Below the pieces are notes generated by a model. The model did not search any database. It saw only the letters and a program-made list of their open reading frames with translations, and was not told the DNA's origin. Below, one piece after another: positions 45,957 through 57,518 of a stretch of 64,000 bases of DNA. The stretch is from Euptelea pleiosperma (lineage: Eukaryota; Streptophyta; Magnoliopsida; Ranunculales; Eupteleaceae), in the NCBI GenBank assembly GCA_035048495.1, contig CM068553.1, forward strand, positions 20,647,190 to 20,711,189, written 5' to 3'. How positions within the stretch are numbered: the stretch's first letter is position 1; each line of letters opens with the position of its first letter. The translations under genes were made by a program, and so were the position numbers.

Positions 45957-48165
45957 GTAAGACCCCACATCCGTTCAAACGACCATAACAAGGCCACAAG
46001 AATGTGGAGGCTGAATGAGCATTAAGAAAATATGGTAAAAGTGGCTAGATTTTATTATCTACGAAGGATAGGTCATTTCCAGATGGATTCTCACTAATTG
46101 ACTGCCCTGGCGGATTGGTGGCGCCCTGAAACCAATAACTTCCACATGCGGCACTATGAGATGACAATCACTTTAGAGGATGTGGCCCTTATCTTAGGAC
46201 TGAGTCCTGTAGGAAAAGTTGTTGTTGGACACACACCGATAAATGAATATGAATGGCTAGAGCTGTATCTCAGACGTGCCCCGACTGAAAAATCGAATAT
46301 GGTTAAAGGATCTTATATTAGCTTGACCTGGCTAAGAGAAGAATTCTTTGAGGTGCCAGTGGGGGTAGGTTCCTAAGAGATACAACATTGTACCCGGACT
46401 TACGTTTTATATATTCGTGGCACGACCTTATTTTCCGAGCCTGGGTCATATCTAGTCAATACCATGTACTTGCCCTTAATTGATGATTTTACGACGTGTG
46501 GGGAACATGCTTGGGGAGCTGCAGCCTTAGCATACTTGTACAAGTTCCTCACGAAGAGTGTGTTGAAGCATCGAAGGAACCTTGGAGGGTCTATAACATT
46601 GCTCATGGTTAGTATACTTTTATGTATACATTAAAGTACATAATAAGGTGTTGTGATTAATGTATCATTTATTCAATATATACTCTCTATTGGTCGACCC
46701 CTAAAGGTAGCAACGTTGGGTGTTTCCATTGGCTTGCAAGTGGGTCCAGAAAAGTCGGAATGATGATCATCACCACAATTATGTTGATCTCCGAGGGGCA
46801 CTAGATGACATAGATGATGACTGTGCAAGTTAGACTCTTGTTTGGATTAAGTTTTTCTCTATTATATATGCTTGGTTATTATATTACGTTATTGATATTT
46901 GATGATTTTGCATAGGTTGATTGGCGGCCCTATGACTCATTGACTCGTACTCCTATCCTGCATAAGATTGGAATAGTTGCTGGGCGTGCACGGACTTGGC
47001 TAATTTACTTCAATACGTTAGAGATGTAATTGCCGAATAGAGTCATGAGATAGTTCGGTCTTCAGCAGGGCATACCTCAACCGCCACCACGTTATGCTAG
47101 GATCTTTCGGGTGAGGGAAAATAAAGATTACACCAAGGAATTAATGGTTCAGGTGGGCATGTGGATGGACTTCTGCAATGATAATTTGCATATGGTGGAT
47201 GAACCCCTCCATCATGGTACCACTTCCCTGGAGTATGCAAGATGGTACTCAGCAATTAGTATCCCCCATATCCGTCCAATCTCTACCCCAGAAGTAGTAC
47301 AACATGTGGATGTAAGTTATTCCATAATGGTGTTTTTACTGTAAAATACAATTTTTACTCCATTCTCTAAATTAATAAATATATATTAATGCAGACATTG
47401 CGTGTGCACCAATACGTGGAATTAGTGCAACCATATATTGCAGATGCTATTCTCCTACCGGCAAATGCTGAACTCCAGATCTTAAATGAGCAATTGACAA
47501 GAAGTGCTCCAAATGGAGATAAGGTGGATGGAGGAAGTCATCGTGAGCCATCTATGCTAAGTATAGTATTCATCTTGGTGTTAGAGCAATTAAATTTTAT
47601 ATTCTATTTTAGTGTAATTTGGTTGAATTAGTTGCACTATTGTGTCTGAACACAAATAAATTTGATATAAAAATAAGAAGTCGACCTCCAAATCGGTCTA
47701 TAATTTCTCAAACTCCAGCGAGAGCACGTATATGTTATGACCCTCCACCTCCGTCTGATAAGTATTACTTATACTTATTTGGACCCTTAGGTTCCTTTAT
47801 AGTTATTAATTATTAAATGGGTAATGAAATTGGACAAATTTAGTATGGAACCATTTGCATACTTAAAAGTATGCAAACATTGTCAGTACTGTTGGATTTC
47901 CTTTGAAAACTGCGTTATTTCAATGTTTTCAAAACAAAATATTTTATAAATTAAAAACACATTTTTCAATGAGCATTGAATGGTGGATACACTGTTTGCA
48001 TACTTTTAAATATGCAAATGGTTGCATACTAGACCGACCCAATGAAATTATGGTTGACAGTTGGAGAGAACTTGCATGAGGTGGGGAGAACACCAGTACC
48101 CCCTAGGAGAAGTACTAGGTTACATCTGGAACTTGCTGAAGAAGCTCCCCATGCAATTGAAGTAT
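45957..48165 (+). pseudogene. Plant mobile domain (PMD / MAIN-like) protein pseudogene
   Basis: Several exons encode an aminotransferase-like plant mobile domain, found in MAIN/MAIL proteins and in many transposons. Recognisable parts are VRPHIRSNDHNKATRMWRLN (45957), LTALADWWRPETNNFHMRHY (46098), EMTITLEDVALILGLSPVGK (46160), AWGAAALAYLYKFL (46510), WVFPLACKWVQKSR (46710), VDWRPYDSLTRTPILHKIGI (46916) and HQYVELVQPYIADAILLPAN (47410). Stops after LNEH, after MDSH and after LEM, and a frame change after VGVGS, break the reading. Introns keep GT-AG form. Its position beside a MULE transposase on the opposite strand suggests it was a passenger or second gene of that MULE. A decayed host copy is the alternative. 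Confidence 0.72.
47832..48040. mobile_element. Mutator-type MITE, 209 bp, with 9-bp target duplication
   Basis: The element has long terminal inverted repeats (right end inverted GGGTCGGTCTAGTATGCAAC, left end GGACAAATTTAGTATGGAAC, both continuing into CATTTGCATA and AAAGTATGCAAAC). It is flanked by a perfect 9-bp duplication AATGAAATT (47823-47831 and 48041-48049). Nine bases is the size typical of Mutator superfamily insertions. It lies in an intron or non-coding part of the PMD pseudogene. Confidence 0.85.
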
Positions 48166-48560
48166 TATTTGGGATACTCAGATCTAAAAGTCAGAAATTA
48201 TGGCACTTCTAAAAATACTTCTAATTAATATCAATATGTCAACTTTAATGCACCATGCATAGGAAGTCCTACAAGACACTTGGAATAAATTGTGATATTA
48301 AGTATTGGAGTAACTGCTTAGGGGTACGCAAATCTTAGCCATACGTGCCATAGATAACGCATCTGACATAATCAATCGTCGTGTAAGCGCATTTTTGCCA
48401 TGTTTGCAAACAAGTCGCGACACCTATCTGTTGATTCCCAAGCTATTTCCAACTCAGTCGAAAGCGTACTAGCTACAACATCTTTGATCCTTGACATAAC
48501 TTCAACTTCAATCTTATCGATCTCTGTCTTGGTTCCAATCTGAAATTCCACCGGTTCGTT
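48166..48560 (-). other. Unrecognised, with a short minus-strand frame
   Basis: The minus strand at about 48375-48545 reads TEIDKIEVEVMSRIKDVVAS and then LEIAWESTDRCRDLFANMAK. It could be a coding remnant of a transposon or host gene. I do not recognise it. Confidence 0.3.
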
Positions 48561-48564
48561 CTCT

Positions 48565-50040
48565 TTAACTTAATATATCTAGAAGGGGGGGGGGGGTTGA
48601 TTAGGTATTTAAATTTAGATATACCTATAAGTTTTACTGGTCTATGGTATGGGGATAAAATATCATGCCTTGGTTGTTTGAAAAAGATTATTACAATTGA
48701 CTCAAATCAAATATACCTCCGTGGTATATTATCTTTTTGTCGTTTCATCTAATCAGGATATAATGCGGAACACAGACAAACAATCGCACAAGACAAGATA
48801 TTTTTACGTGGAAATCTTAGCCAAGAAAAAACCATTGGACCACGTCCAGGCGGAAAGTATCACTAATTGAAAAGTTAAACGAAACAAAGGTTACTTACGC
48901 AGTACCGTTGTAAATACAGCATCCAACCTTAGCCAAAGCCCACTGCCGATGTGTCCACGTCCTCTGAGTCAACACCACGAATCCATACGCGTCCTTCCAG
49001 TCAAGATGCCTTATCCACTTGTTCAGTTTGGTACACCTCAAACCTACCTTCGACCAGCTCCTCCAATCTTAATTTTCAACACTCCCGCCTTTGTAGAAGG
49101 TGAAGGATTCAGTACACCCTGAACCCCCAAGTTGCTCAAAAGGTGTTTGAGTCACACTGGTACTCTCAGGCTTACTAGGTTAAGTATAAAATTAAAAAAC
49201 CTAGGTTGAGTAAAGATCAAGCTCTTGGCTTTGATCGAGAAGAGAACAAGCTCACAAGATATGAATGAAAACAAGCTTCTTGCTCTTCGAAATGGACACT
49301 CTATTAAATATAGCATTTGCTTCTCTCTCTTGAAGATTGAGTCACTTTGTGTCTCTGTGTGTATTTAGAGAAGGCATAGAGGGGTTATATTTATAGAATA
49401 TCAAGACCCAGAGTCGTGTGGAACGTGGGATAATGGAACCATGAATTTCGGATCTGATAAAATCGATTCTGTTCAAAGTCCAATCGATTGTACACTTGGT
49501 CCAATCGATTGGGCTCAATAAGTTTTCTATTCCAAAGGCACCAATCGATTGCACAGGGTTCTCCAATCGATTTGACATTTATAACTTTTTATCTCGAAGG
49601 CTCCAATCGATTAATCAGAGTCTCCAATCGATTTGACATTTATAACTTTCTGTCCCGAAGACTCCAATTGATTAATCAGAGTCTCCAATCGATTTGACTC
49701 AGAAAGATTTCTGTCCCTTAGTCTCCAATCGATTACACAGTGTCTCCAATCGATTGGGAACACATGTCCAATCGATTGGACTTTCCCACTAGTCAATAAA
49801 ATTGACTTTGCTCGGGTCTGTCCAATGACTAAGTCTAACCATTATATTTTGTTCATTTTAATCAACTCCTATGGCCACTAAGTCACATACTTTCCTAATC
49901 GAGCGTACACGATTATTAACTGACAAATCGACAGTTACTCAGATGACTCATGTCGTCAACCGTCTGATTCTTGCTGTCTCTGTCTTTTAGTCTTCACGTA
50001 ATTGGCGAAGTAAGCGTACCACGACATCTTCATGCTATAC
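48565..50040 (-). mobile_element. Ty1/copia-type LTR (reverse), likely solo or truncated
   Basis: On the minus strand the U3 lies to the right and holds a CAATCGATTG array (49475-49775). A TATA region TATAAATATAACC is at about 49385-49400. The leader and U5 follow (AACCTTTGTTTCG, ACCACGGAGGTATATTTG), ending in a C-tract near 48590. It is homologous to 15463-16840 in the opposite orientation. Exact ends and target duplication were not resolved. It separates the MULE pseudogene from the PMD pseudogene. Confidence 0.6.
49475..49775. repeat. Array of about 11-12 CAATCGATT palindromic motifs
   Basis: Within 300 bp, CCAATCGATTGG or one-base variants recur roughly every 20-40 bp, often preceded by CT-rich TCTC. 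The array lies upstream of the LTR TATA box on the minus strand and so may act as an enhancer or protein-binding array. Confidence 0.8.
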
Positions 50041-51253
50041 TTGTGCTCATAGGAATGGTTACAAGAATATTTTTATATCAAATGGAATCTTTGCCAAATT
50101 GAATATGAAAATATTCCTTACACAATCCTCATAAGTCTCTGAACCAACAACTGCAAAGGCGATAGGGAATATACCATTACTAGCATCAGTTGCAGTTTCC
50201 ACAAGCAAGGTTCCCTTGTACATACATTTTAAGAATGTTCCATCAATGAACAATATGGGTCGACAACCCGCTCTGAATCCTTGTAGTGATGCATGAAATG
50301 CAACAAAAAGTTGTTTGAATCGAGAGTCTTCAGTTTCAGTCATGTGTGCCACACTTCCTAGGTTTGACTCCATTATCATTTGACAAAACCACGGGAGTCG
50401 TTTGTATGAATCTATCACAACCCCATGAATTTCTTCATTCACAGCCTCTTTACCCCGCCAGACTTGTTTGTAAGACACGAGAAAGTCATATCCTCGAAAG
50501 AAGTCTCGTACAATCTCTCTAGGCTAGTATCTAGGAGTGTCTTGGACTTTCTCTTCGATTACACTTGCTATCATCTTTTTTGAAGTTTGCAACTTCGTCA
50601 TCACTGTATCCTCGACTGAGTGTGAGTACAAGTTGTCGTACTTGTAAATGATGAAATGATCTACCCCACGTATACTATTAGCAAATAGCTTCCATCCACA
50701 CTACACTTCGCCTTCACTCGTTCCTTGTTATTCTTTATGAAGGCATATGCAAATCGATGTGCTATGGAAAATTTGTTCAATTCTAATATAAAAGGAACAA
50801 CGTTATGGAAGATTTGACCAACTCCTGTAATGTTATCCTCCCTTAAGTTGCTCATGAGTTGTTCACTTCCACAAACATTTACGAAAGACTGACTAGCATT
50901 GCCGACTGATAAGTTGGGTGGTGTAATGATTGTACTTGCACTGCAGAACAAATCATTAATAAATTGGTTAATATCACAAATTGTATATAATGTTCAAATT
51001 TACCTTGTAGACTATAATGACCCTATTTCTAGCAATATTATAGTAGACTTTTTATAATACTTTGAACATTATATGTATGCCATTTTAAAGGTCCCAACAA
51101 TAGCTTTTTATCGGTATCAAGTTTGTCTAAATTGGACATGCAAGTCAAAAGTTATTATGTTTAGTTCTGGGCAACATTCTAAGTTTTTACATGCTATAGT
51201 TTGATATCAAAAATATAAAATTTGAAAAAAAAAAGATAATTTTCAAAATTATA

Positions 51254-51305
51254 GTCCCACATCGGATAAAAATGAAAAGTTCTGAGTATTCAACCTCTAT
51301 AAATA
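51254..51305 (+). promoter_or_regulatory. snRNA-type USE plus TATA promoter pair in the solo LTR
   Basis: GTCCCACATCG at 51254-51264 exactly fits the plant snRNA upstream sequence element, and TATAAATA starts at 51298 with 33 bp between them. That spacing is typical of RNA polymerase II snRNA genes in plants. No known U-RNA sequence follows. Similar motifs are known in some plant retroelements. Confidence 0.5.
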
Positions 51306-52087
51306 CAAGGCCATGCCTTGAGAAAACTACGTCAATTTGGGTATTTGCATTCTAACCCCTGAGGTAAGAATATTTACAAAAAAATTCTTCAACTAGAAGA
51401 AATTCTAGAAAATTACTAGGAATTCCTGAAAATATTTAAGAGGTCATTTGAAAAGTTTTTGTGGGGCCTACTGCCTCGAGATACGCGCTATCTCGAGATT
51501 TGCATCGTATGAGGTTCAAGGATTTGTGATTCTAGCATATTCACTGGTAAGTACAGAGTTATTTATTTTATGCCTTTATTTATTTAATTGATTAATTATT
51601 ATTTATTTATAAATATTATTTTATTTTGGACATAGTAGAAAATTTACAGAATATTGTAGAAAAGTTCTAGAAAATTCTATTATTTTTGGGGAAAATGTCT
51701 AAAAATGTTATTTTGTTATTTGTTAAATTTTAGCAAGGAAAAATTCCAATTCTTGTATTTTCCATATAAAATATGTAAATGCATTGATAATTTTTTATAA
51801 TCTTAAAAGCATGAAATTATGATAGATGAGGACATGTGTAATCTATTTAGTTGGATAAAGTCATGCTCAAATTCATTTAAAATGAGATATATGCGTTTTT
51901 CATCCGTTTTATATATTCACTTTCTAAGAAATTAATAGGGCTTAAATGTTCTTATTTTTAGTTTCAAAATACAAAAATATGAATGTTATGCATGTAAAGA
52001 TGTTTCTACAAACATTATTATTTTATGCATATAAATACAATTAAGGACATGAATAAGAACGTGATTGGGAATGTGGAATATCAGATT

Positions 52088-52240
52088 AGTTGGAATCAGA
52101 CGTTGTCTCATTTCTTTGAGACCCCTTGGGTTTTAGTCCCCTAAAGTATTAGACGTTGTCTTATTTCCTTAAGACCCCTTGGGGTTCTAGTCCCCTAAAG
52201 AAGAGGCGTTGTCTCATTCATGAGACCCCTCGGGTATTTA
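52088..52240 (+). repeat. About 53-bp tandem repeat, three copies, in the solo LTR
   Basis: Three units run AGACGTTGTCTCATTTC, then GAGACCCCTTGGG, then TAGTCCCCTAAAG. Each contains a small stem (GTCTCA / TGAGAC). The third copy is shortened. Confidence 0.8.
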
Positions 52241-53499
52241 TACTTAAAAAAAATTAGGAAATCCGGAGAAATGATACCTAATGAAACAATTAGTGTGCAC
52301 ATTAGGGAGTTTACTTGTGGACTAGAAGTGTTGACATTGTACACTAGAACCGATGGAATGTTGGTACTGAATATATCAGAATTGATAGTTTGATTATATA
52401 GAAATGGTCACGGGTATTCTGATAAGAGAAAGGTTGACTGTTATGTGAAAAGTCATCATTGTATTCGAAATTATACGTAAGTAATTGATGGAGAATTGAG
52501 TTTTATCGAATTATATATGAAATTCATTTGCAAATCATATTTGTTTTAAAATAAATAAAAGTTGCTGATTTAAGTGGTTTTACGCATGAGGAATGTACTT
52601 ACTGGGCCCTAGCTCATCGTTTTAAAATATTTTGTTTTCAGGAAAGGATAAGGGGAAGTTGGTCTGATGCTTCTAGCATTTCTGTTGATAGACTTGTGCT
52701 AGAGACGATGTTATATTTTGTTTAATTCTTTTATCTTGTAAAAGGATACATGAATTATATAGGTCGTTTGACCATTTAGTAATATGTATTTGGGAGTACG
52801 ATATATATACAATGTTTTCTTTTGGATGAGTATATTACGATTTTGTTTGAGGTGAGGGATCCTCTAACATTATTAATATGTCAATGAAGTGCGTTTCGTC
52901 TTATGGATTGTTTAAACAAAATAAAAAAAATTATCCGATGTATTTCCACTGGATCGTGATACCAGTTTTGTTTAACTGTGCGTTTGTATGATCAGATCGC
53001 ACCTCAAGATACGAGAAAGGTCGATATGACCAAATATCGGATTTGGGGGCGTGAGACTATTGGAAAATCTCTAGATTCTCATTTTTTTGTAGTGCATATA
53101 CAACTGCTGTCGTATCGTTGAATTTAATCAAATTCTGCAAATCGTTCTCGTCCCGTAAACTAATCGGAACTGAACTGTGATACCTCGTGGAAGGCTTAAG
53201 GACTTTTCGATTTGGGTCAATGTTCAACTTTTTACAAACGTTTGCAACAAAATCTTCAAACTTTGTTTTCTTATTGAAGCAAATACCCATAGTACTACCA
53301 CCTTCATACTGAATAACACCATCTGACATTTGACAAAGATGACCTCCGAAATGACAATAACATAATATCTCATTTCCAATGCTTGATGACATTATTGCAC
53401 TGGAAATAATAAATTGGTCATTGATCATAATAAGTATACATAGTTTACCATTACATTATAGTTGTTACATTATAATACTATCTCCCTCATACTGAATAA

Positions 53500-54200
53500 C
53501 ATCATTGTCATCCATATTAGTAAAATTTTGAATGAAAATGGTATTGGTAAAACCACTTTCATTGTAGTCGTTACTGGTTTAACTACATGTCAACCATGTT
53601 TATAAAATTTTTAATGCAAATGGTACTGGTAAAACCAGTTTTGTGACAATGATCTAGTTTAACCATTTCAACAACTTGTTACCCATGTTAGTTACAATTT
53701 GAATGGAAATGGTACTGATAAAACCAGTTTCGTGAAAATAATATTAGTTTAACCATTTCAACCACTTGTTACCCATGTTAGTTAAAATTTGAATGAAAAT
53801 AGTATTGGTAAAATGATTTCGTGAAAGTAGTACTAGTTTAACCATTTCAACCACTTGTTACCCATGGTAGTTAAAATTTAAATGACAATGGTACTAATAT
53901 AACCAATTTCGTGAAAATGGTACTAGTTTAACCATTTCAACCACTTGTTACCCATGTTAGTTAAAATTTGAATGAAAATGGTACTGGTAAAACCAATTTC
54001 ATGAAAATATAATTGGTTTAACCAATTTCATGAAAATGTAATTGGTTTAACCAATCTCAACAACTTCTCACCCATGTTAGTTAAAATTTGAATGAAAATG
54101 GTACTAGTTTGACAATTTCAATCACTTGTCACCTAGGTTAGTTACAATTTAAATGAAAATTGTACTGGTATAACCAGTTTCATGCAAATGGTACTAGTTA
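53500..54200. repeat. Minisatellite of about 90-bp units
   Basis: About eight diverged units contain AAAATTTGAATGAAAATGGT, then ACTGGTAAAACCA, then AACCATTTCAACCACTTG. Short copies of the ATGGTACTGGTT motif recur at about 55560-55620 and 56130-56200. It lies 5' of the MULE transposase and is probably part of the MULE's subterminal region. Confidence 0.75.
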
Positions 54201-56640
54201 ACGAAATTGGTTCTGCGTCCACCAGTTTCGTGAACATGCAGCTTGCACTAACACGGCACTGGTTGATACAGATGGTAATCATACGGGTAACATGATGACA
54301 GATGAATGTGATAAAATGAGGAGATGAAATAGAGACATAAAGAGGAAATAACTTGCGTATGGATAATGAAATGATGATATAGAGAGAAAATAGCAACTGA
54401 AATGGTGAAAACAAAATCAGATGAGAAGACAAGAGAACATACCTTAGTTTGCTTTGGTAGCTACCTTTAGTGGTTGATGTAGCTTTCTTCGTCTCTCATT
54501 AGCTTGCGTACGTGTAATGGAACGGTGAAATGGCAAGGAAAATCTTTTAATGAGAATGGCATGGAAAACTATAGAGCTTGCGCTACCAACTTGTAAATGG
54601 CGTGGAAGATGGAGCGACGTTTAGGAAATTGAGGGAATGGAGGGAAGTTCAGGAAACAGAGGGAATGGAGGAAATTGAGGGAATGGAAGGAAGTTCAGCA
54701 AATGAAGTGACATGACGAGTGACTGATGTACGTACGGTTCGTAAGCCACCCTCATGTTAAGCTTACAATACATGCTCATGCTTGAGGGTAGTATGGGTAT
54801 TTCCTAAATATTTGGACTGTAAATGAAAGAAATGTTTAAATGGTCCAACGTTTTGATTAATGTGTCCATACTTTTTTCACGGGTACCTATCGGTCCGTAT
54901 TTTTATAAAAAAGGATTGTACGGTAATTTTCCCTAAAATAATCCGAAAAGTACCAAAAAGTCCATAGTGTACGCACGACTCGACCATTCAAGCCTTAGGA
55001 AAAATTTTGGTTCCATTTAATATTGCTTTATCAAAAGATTGACCAATAAGTCTTCTTTGGTTACTTTTACAATAAATATATTTTAAATCAGAAGAAAAAG
55101 ACAACAATGCTCTTATCTTTGACTGACAATGGTACAATTCATTGTTTACGACACTTGAAGAATTAATCCATTTGAAAAACTTTTGACATCCGTTTCACCA
55201 TTGTTACTGGTTCAACTAATTCACTGAAATTAAAATGGTGTTGAGCTCTATACTCAAACTTGAAATAAAATACCGACTTAACAAAACAAAACGAAGAAGA
55301 GAAGAATAGAGGAAGATGTGAAGAAGAAGATAAATCCGGAGGCAGAAGAGAAAACCATCAACGTCTGTTGTTGAAGTTCGTTTTTTAGACAATAACATAA
55401 CGAAACAAAGAAGAGAATAATGGAGGAAGAGAGGAAGAAGGAGAAATCCGAAGGAAGAAGAAAAAACCTTTGAAGTCCATTTTTTAAGGTCGTTTTTCAT
55501 TAATTTTCAAGTTTAAGCTTCTCTGTCCTTGAGATGATTGATAAGGTGTAGGTGAATCAGTACCTGTACCATTTTGTGAAAATTAGTAGAAACAATACCA
55601 TTTTCATGAAAATTAGTGCAACAGTTGGAAACAATTGTGGATGACCATATCAGAAGCTTAAACAATAAGATGACGCCACCATAAACACATTGCAACTCCA
55701 GCAGCTGCAGAATCACCTTTACTCTCGGATAGTCTAGGATGTGAAAAGAAAATGCACAAAACAATGACCATTGTTTGTTCAAAGATAATTGGATTTGCTC
55801 ACTTAGATTCCAATCTATTGATTGACAATGCTTCAACATGGAATGATGCTTGATCAGAGCTAGAACTGTAGTAACTCTGCTTAGTTTTGATTGCATTTGA
55901 GATTGGCTTTAAAATGAATTAATGATTCTTTGACTGATTTTGTAATACTACAATTAGAGAAAGTATCGAAGTTAACTACCTCTATGACATTTGACCCCAA
56001 TCATCCATGGATGTTATCTATCCAATAAAACAAAAAATACTCATGGAGGATGGTGAGTAGGCCTAATGACCGGATGCTCACTAATTCAATTTTCTGCATT
56101 TTTTTTTTTTTTGATAAGTAAAGATCTTGTTGAAAATGGTACTGGTTCAACCAATTTCAATGAAAATGGTACTGATTCTACCAATTTCCATTAAATTTGT
56201 ATTGCTACCCATTTACTTACACTTTATCAATCATTGAAAAGCAAAAGTCAAAGGACCAGCCCACCAAAGAGGTCAAGGAGATATATTGAGGATGAACAAA
56301 TTAGATGCTTGTAACAATGTTATTCTTTTTTAACAAGAGCTTCAAACCGTCTTCTTTCTTAACATAAGCTTCAAATCGACATCACCTTCATAGATTAATA
56401 TATAAGCTTCAAACATGCATCACCTTCTTCACCATTATCTTTCTTAGCTACCTTCAAAGTTCTAAGCAAGTTCGAAAAACATGGTATCACATTCGTCTTC
56501 ACCTTGGAGCATGGTAGAGGAAGGAAATGGAGGAAAATTCCACTGCTTGAGCTATAGAGGATAAATTGAGGGAAACTCATTGAAGATATTGAGGTTGACG
56601 TACTATTTCTGTGCGTCACTCACACCTCAAATCAAGTTGT
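54201..56640. other. MULE-associated non-coding sequence
   Basis: No gene is recognised. GA-rich stretches at 55290-55480 create spurious frames. The segment from 55560 to 56400 repeats pieces of the upstream minisatellite. A terminal-like sequence lies at 54780-54947 (see the direct repeat). Confidence 0.4.
54780..54947. repeat. MULE-end-like direct repeat, copy one
   Basis: It runs GAGGGTAGTATGGGTATTTC ... GTATTTTTATAAAA ... GTACGGTAATTTTCCC and is followed by TAAAATAAT. Inverted, the end reads GGGAAAATTACCGTAC, the style of a MULE terminal inverted repeat. A second copy is at 56648-56828. Confidence 0.6.
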
Positions 56641-56647
56641 TGCAAAT

Positions 56648-56828
56648 CAATTCATGCAGATTAGCTGGAGGGTAGTATGGGTATTTCAGACAAAAATGGA
56701 TGGTAAGTTAAAATAAGGCCTTAATAGGCAGATATTTCAACTAAAGTCTCCATAGTTTTGTATAGGAGACTTAATAGTACGTATTTTTGTAAAAGGGACC
56801 GTACAGTAATTTTCCCTAAAATAATCGT
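56648..56828. repeat. MULE-end-like direct repeat, copy two
   Basis: It matches 54780-54947 in the same orientation and is followed by the same TAAAATAAT. It lies about 275 bp upstream of the start codon of the VAD1-like gene, so it is part of that gene's promoter region. Confidence 0.6.
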
Positions 56829-57029
56829 GTTGTCTACGGGTAAGTACCGATTGGAATATGGAACCCGACTCGTGAGTGAGACTCGTGGGCAGACGACGTA
56901 CCGTGAAGGTTGAATTGCCGCATTCAAAGTTACCAAACCGACACTTTCTTGTTCGTTCTTGGTTCAAACTGTAATTAAAAGCAAAGGGGCAACTCAACAA
57001 CTCGTGAAATAGTCTTAAAAAAACGGATC

Positions 57030-57518
57030 CATCTCCGTCTCTCTCTCTGCACTCTCCGATTCTCTCTCAAATTGTCCAACTGAGAAACCCTAGATCTCTG
57101 CAATGGCCGTTGCCTCTGCAAGCAAGGAGAAAACCGAACCCTCTCAGTTTCTCGACTCTTTTCCTTCTTCACCATCGCCGTCGAAACCAGGATCAGACGC
57201 CGGGTCTGAAGCGTCCTCAGTTGGAATTCCAGGAGCTGGCGATCCCTCCGACCGCATTGACCAATCCGATTCGTCTGTGCATCAACGCAAAGACATCGAA
57301 ATCCAGGTACAATTTAGATCTATTTAGCTAATATTTCTATTGAATTTCACAGCTTCGGTGGTTTTGTTGTATGGAAATTGTGAAAGATGAGACCTTTTTG
57401 TAAATTGTGATTATAGAATGATCCGTAATTCATGCACTTGCGTGTGATTATGTTACAGTCTCCGGCAGATTTGAAAAGCGAAGAATATCGATTGCTGTTT
57501 CATCTTCCATCTGATGAA
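57030..57518 (+). CDS. 5' end of a GRAM-domain protein gene (VAD1-like), exons 1-2
   Basis: A CT-rich 5' leader (about 57030-57102) precedes ATG 57103. Coding exon one, 57103-57306 (68 codons), ends at CCAG/gtac. Exon two, 57459-57518 (20 codons), lies between TTACAG and GAA/gtaag and stays in phase. The N-terminal peptide (MAVASASKEKTEPS, then Ser/Pro-rich) is low complexity and probably disordered. Exon two encodes SPADLKSEEYRLLFHLPSDE, close to the EEYR.LFRLPPDE start of the GRAM domain in plant VAD1-type (GRAM plus VASt) membrane-associated proteins linked to cell-death control. The rest of the GRAM domain is not found downstream, so the next intron either exceeds 6.4 kb because of inserted transposons or the gene is truncated. 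Codon use and clean splice sites argue for a real gene. Confidence 0.6.

Larger units (their letters stand above)
51016..53055 (+). mobile_element. Solo LTR (about 2.04 kb) inserted in the MULE transposase
   Basis: A 5-bp duplication ACTAT (51011-51015 and 53056-53060) flanks a block beginning AATGACCC and ending GGGGGCGTGAG. The ends resemble plant Ty3/gypsy chromovirus (Tekay-type) LTRs but lack clean TG...CA termini, so one base or more at each end may be mutated or misassigned. It has a promoter (51254-51305) on the plus strand. No internal region is present. Removing it restores the MULE exon-intron junction. Confidence 0.65.
50059..53428 (-). pseudogene. MULE (Mutator-like) transposase pseudogene, split by a solo LTR
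   Basis: The minus-strand N-terminal exon (53428 down to about 53057) has the PB1-like start domain common in plant MULEs: CHFGGHLCQMSDGVIQYEGG and then ISLRDENDLQNLIKF. After an inserted LTR (51016-53055) and an intron ending TTCTGCAG (about 50943), the MuDR domain follows (GVGQIFHNVVPFILELNKFS, 50950-50661). The transposase core comes after several stops and frame changes (50478-50059): SRFKQLFVAFHASLQGFRAG and LFIDGTFLKCMYKGTLLVET, where FIDGTFLK carries the first catalytic Asp. The second Asp, the Glu and the SWIM finger are missing beyond 50059, where a copia LTR lies. Not functional. Confidence 0.85.

Noticed and set aside
48375..48545. Minus-strand coding-like stretch with MSRIKDVVAS
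   Set aside because: Reads plausibly as protein but I could not match it to any family. Listed only as unrecognised.
51330..51450. U-snRNA gene downstream of the USE/TATA pair
   Set aside because: The downstream sequence has none of the conserved starts or Sm-site contexts of U1, U2, U4 or U5 that I know.
53500..54200. CRISPR-like regularly spaced repeats
   Set aside because: The units are contiguous diverged minisatellite copies without unique spacers, in plant DNA, next to a MULE.
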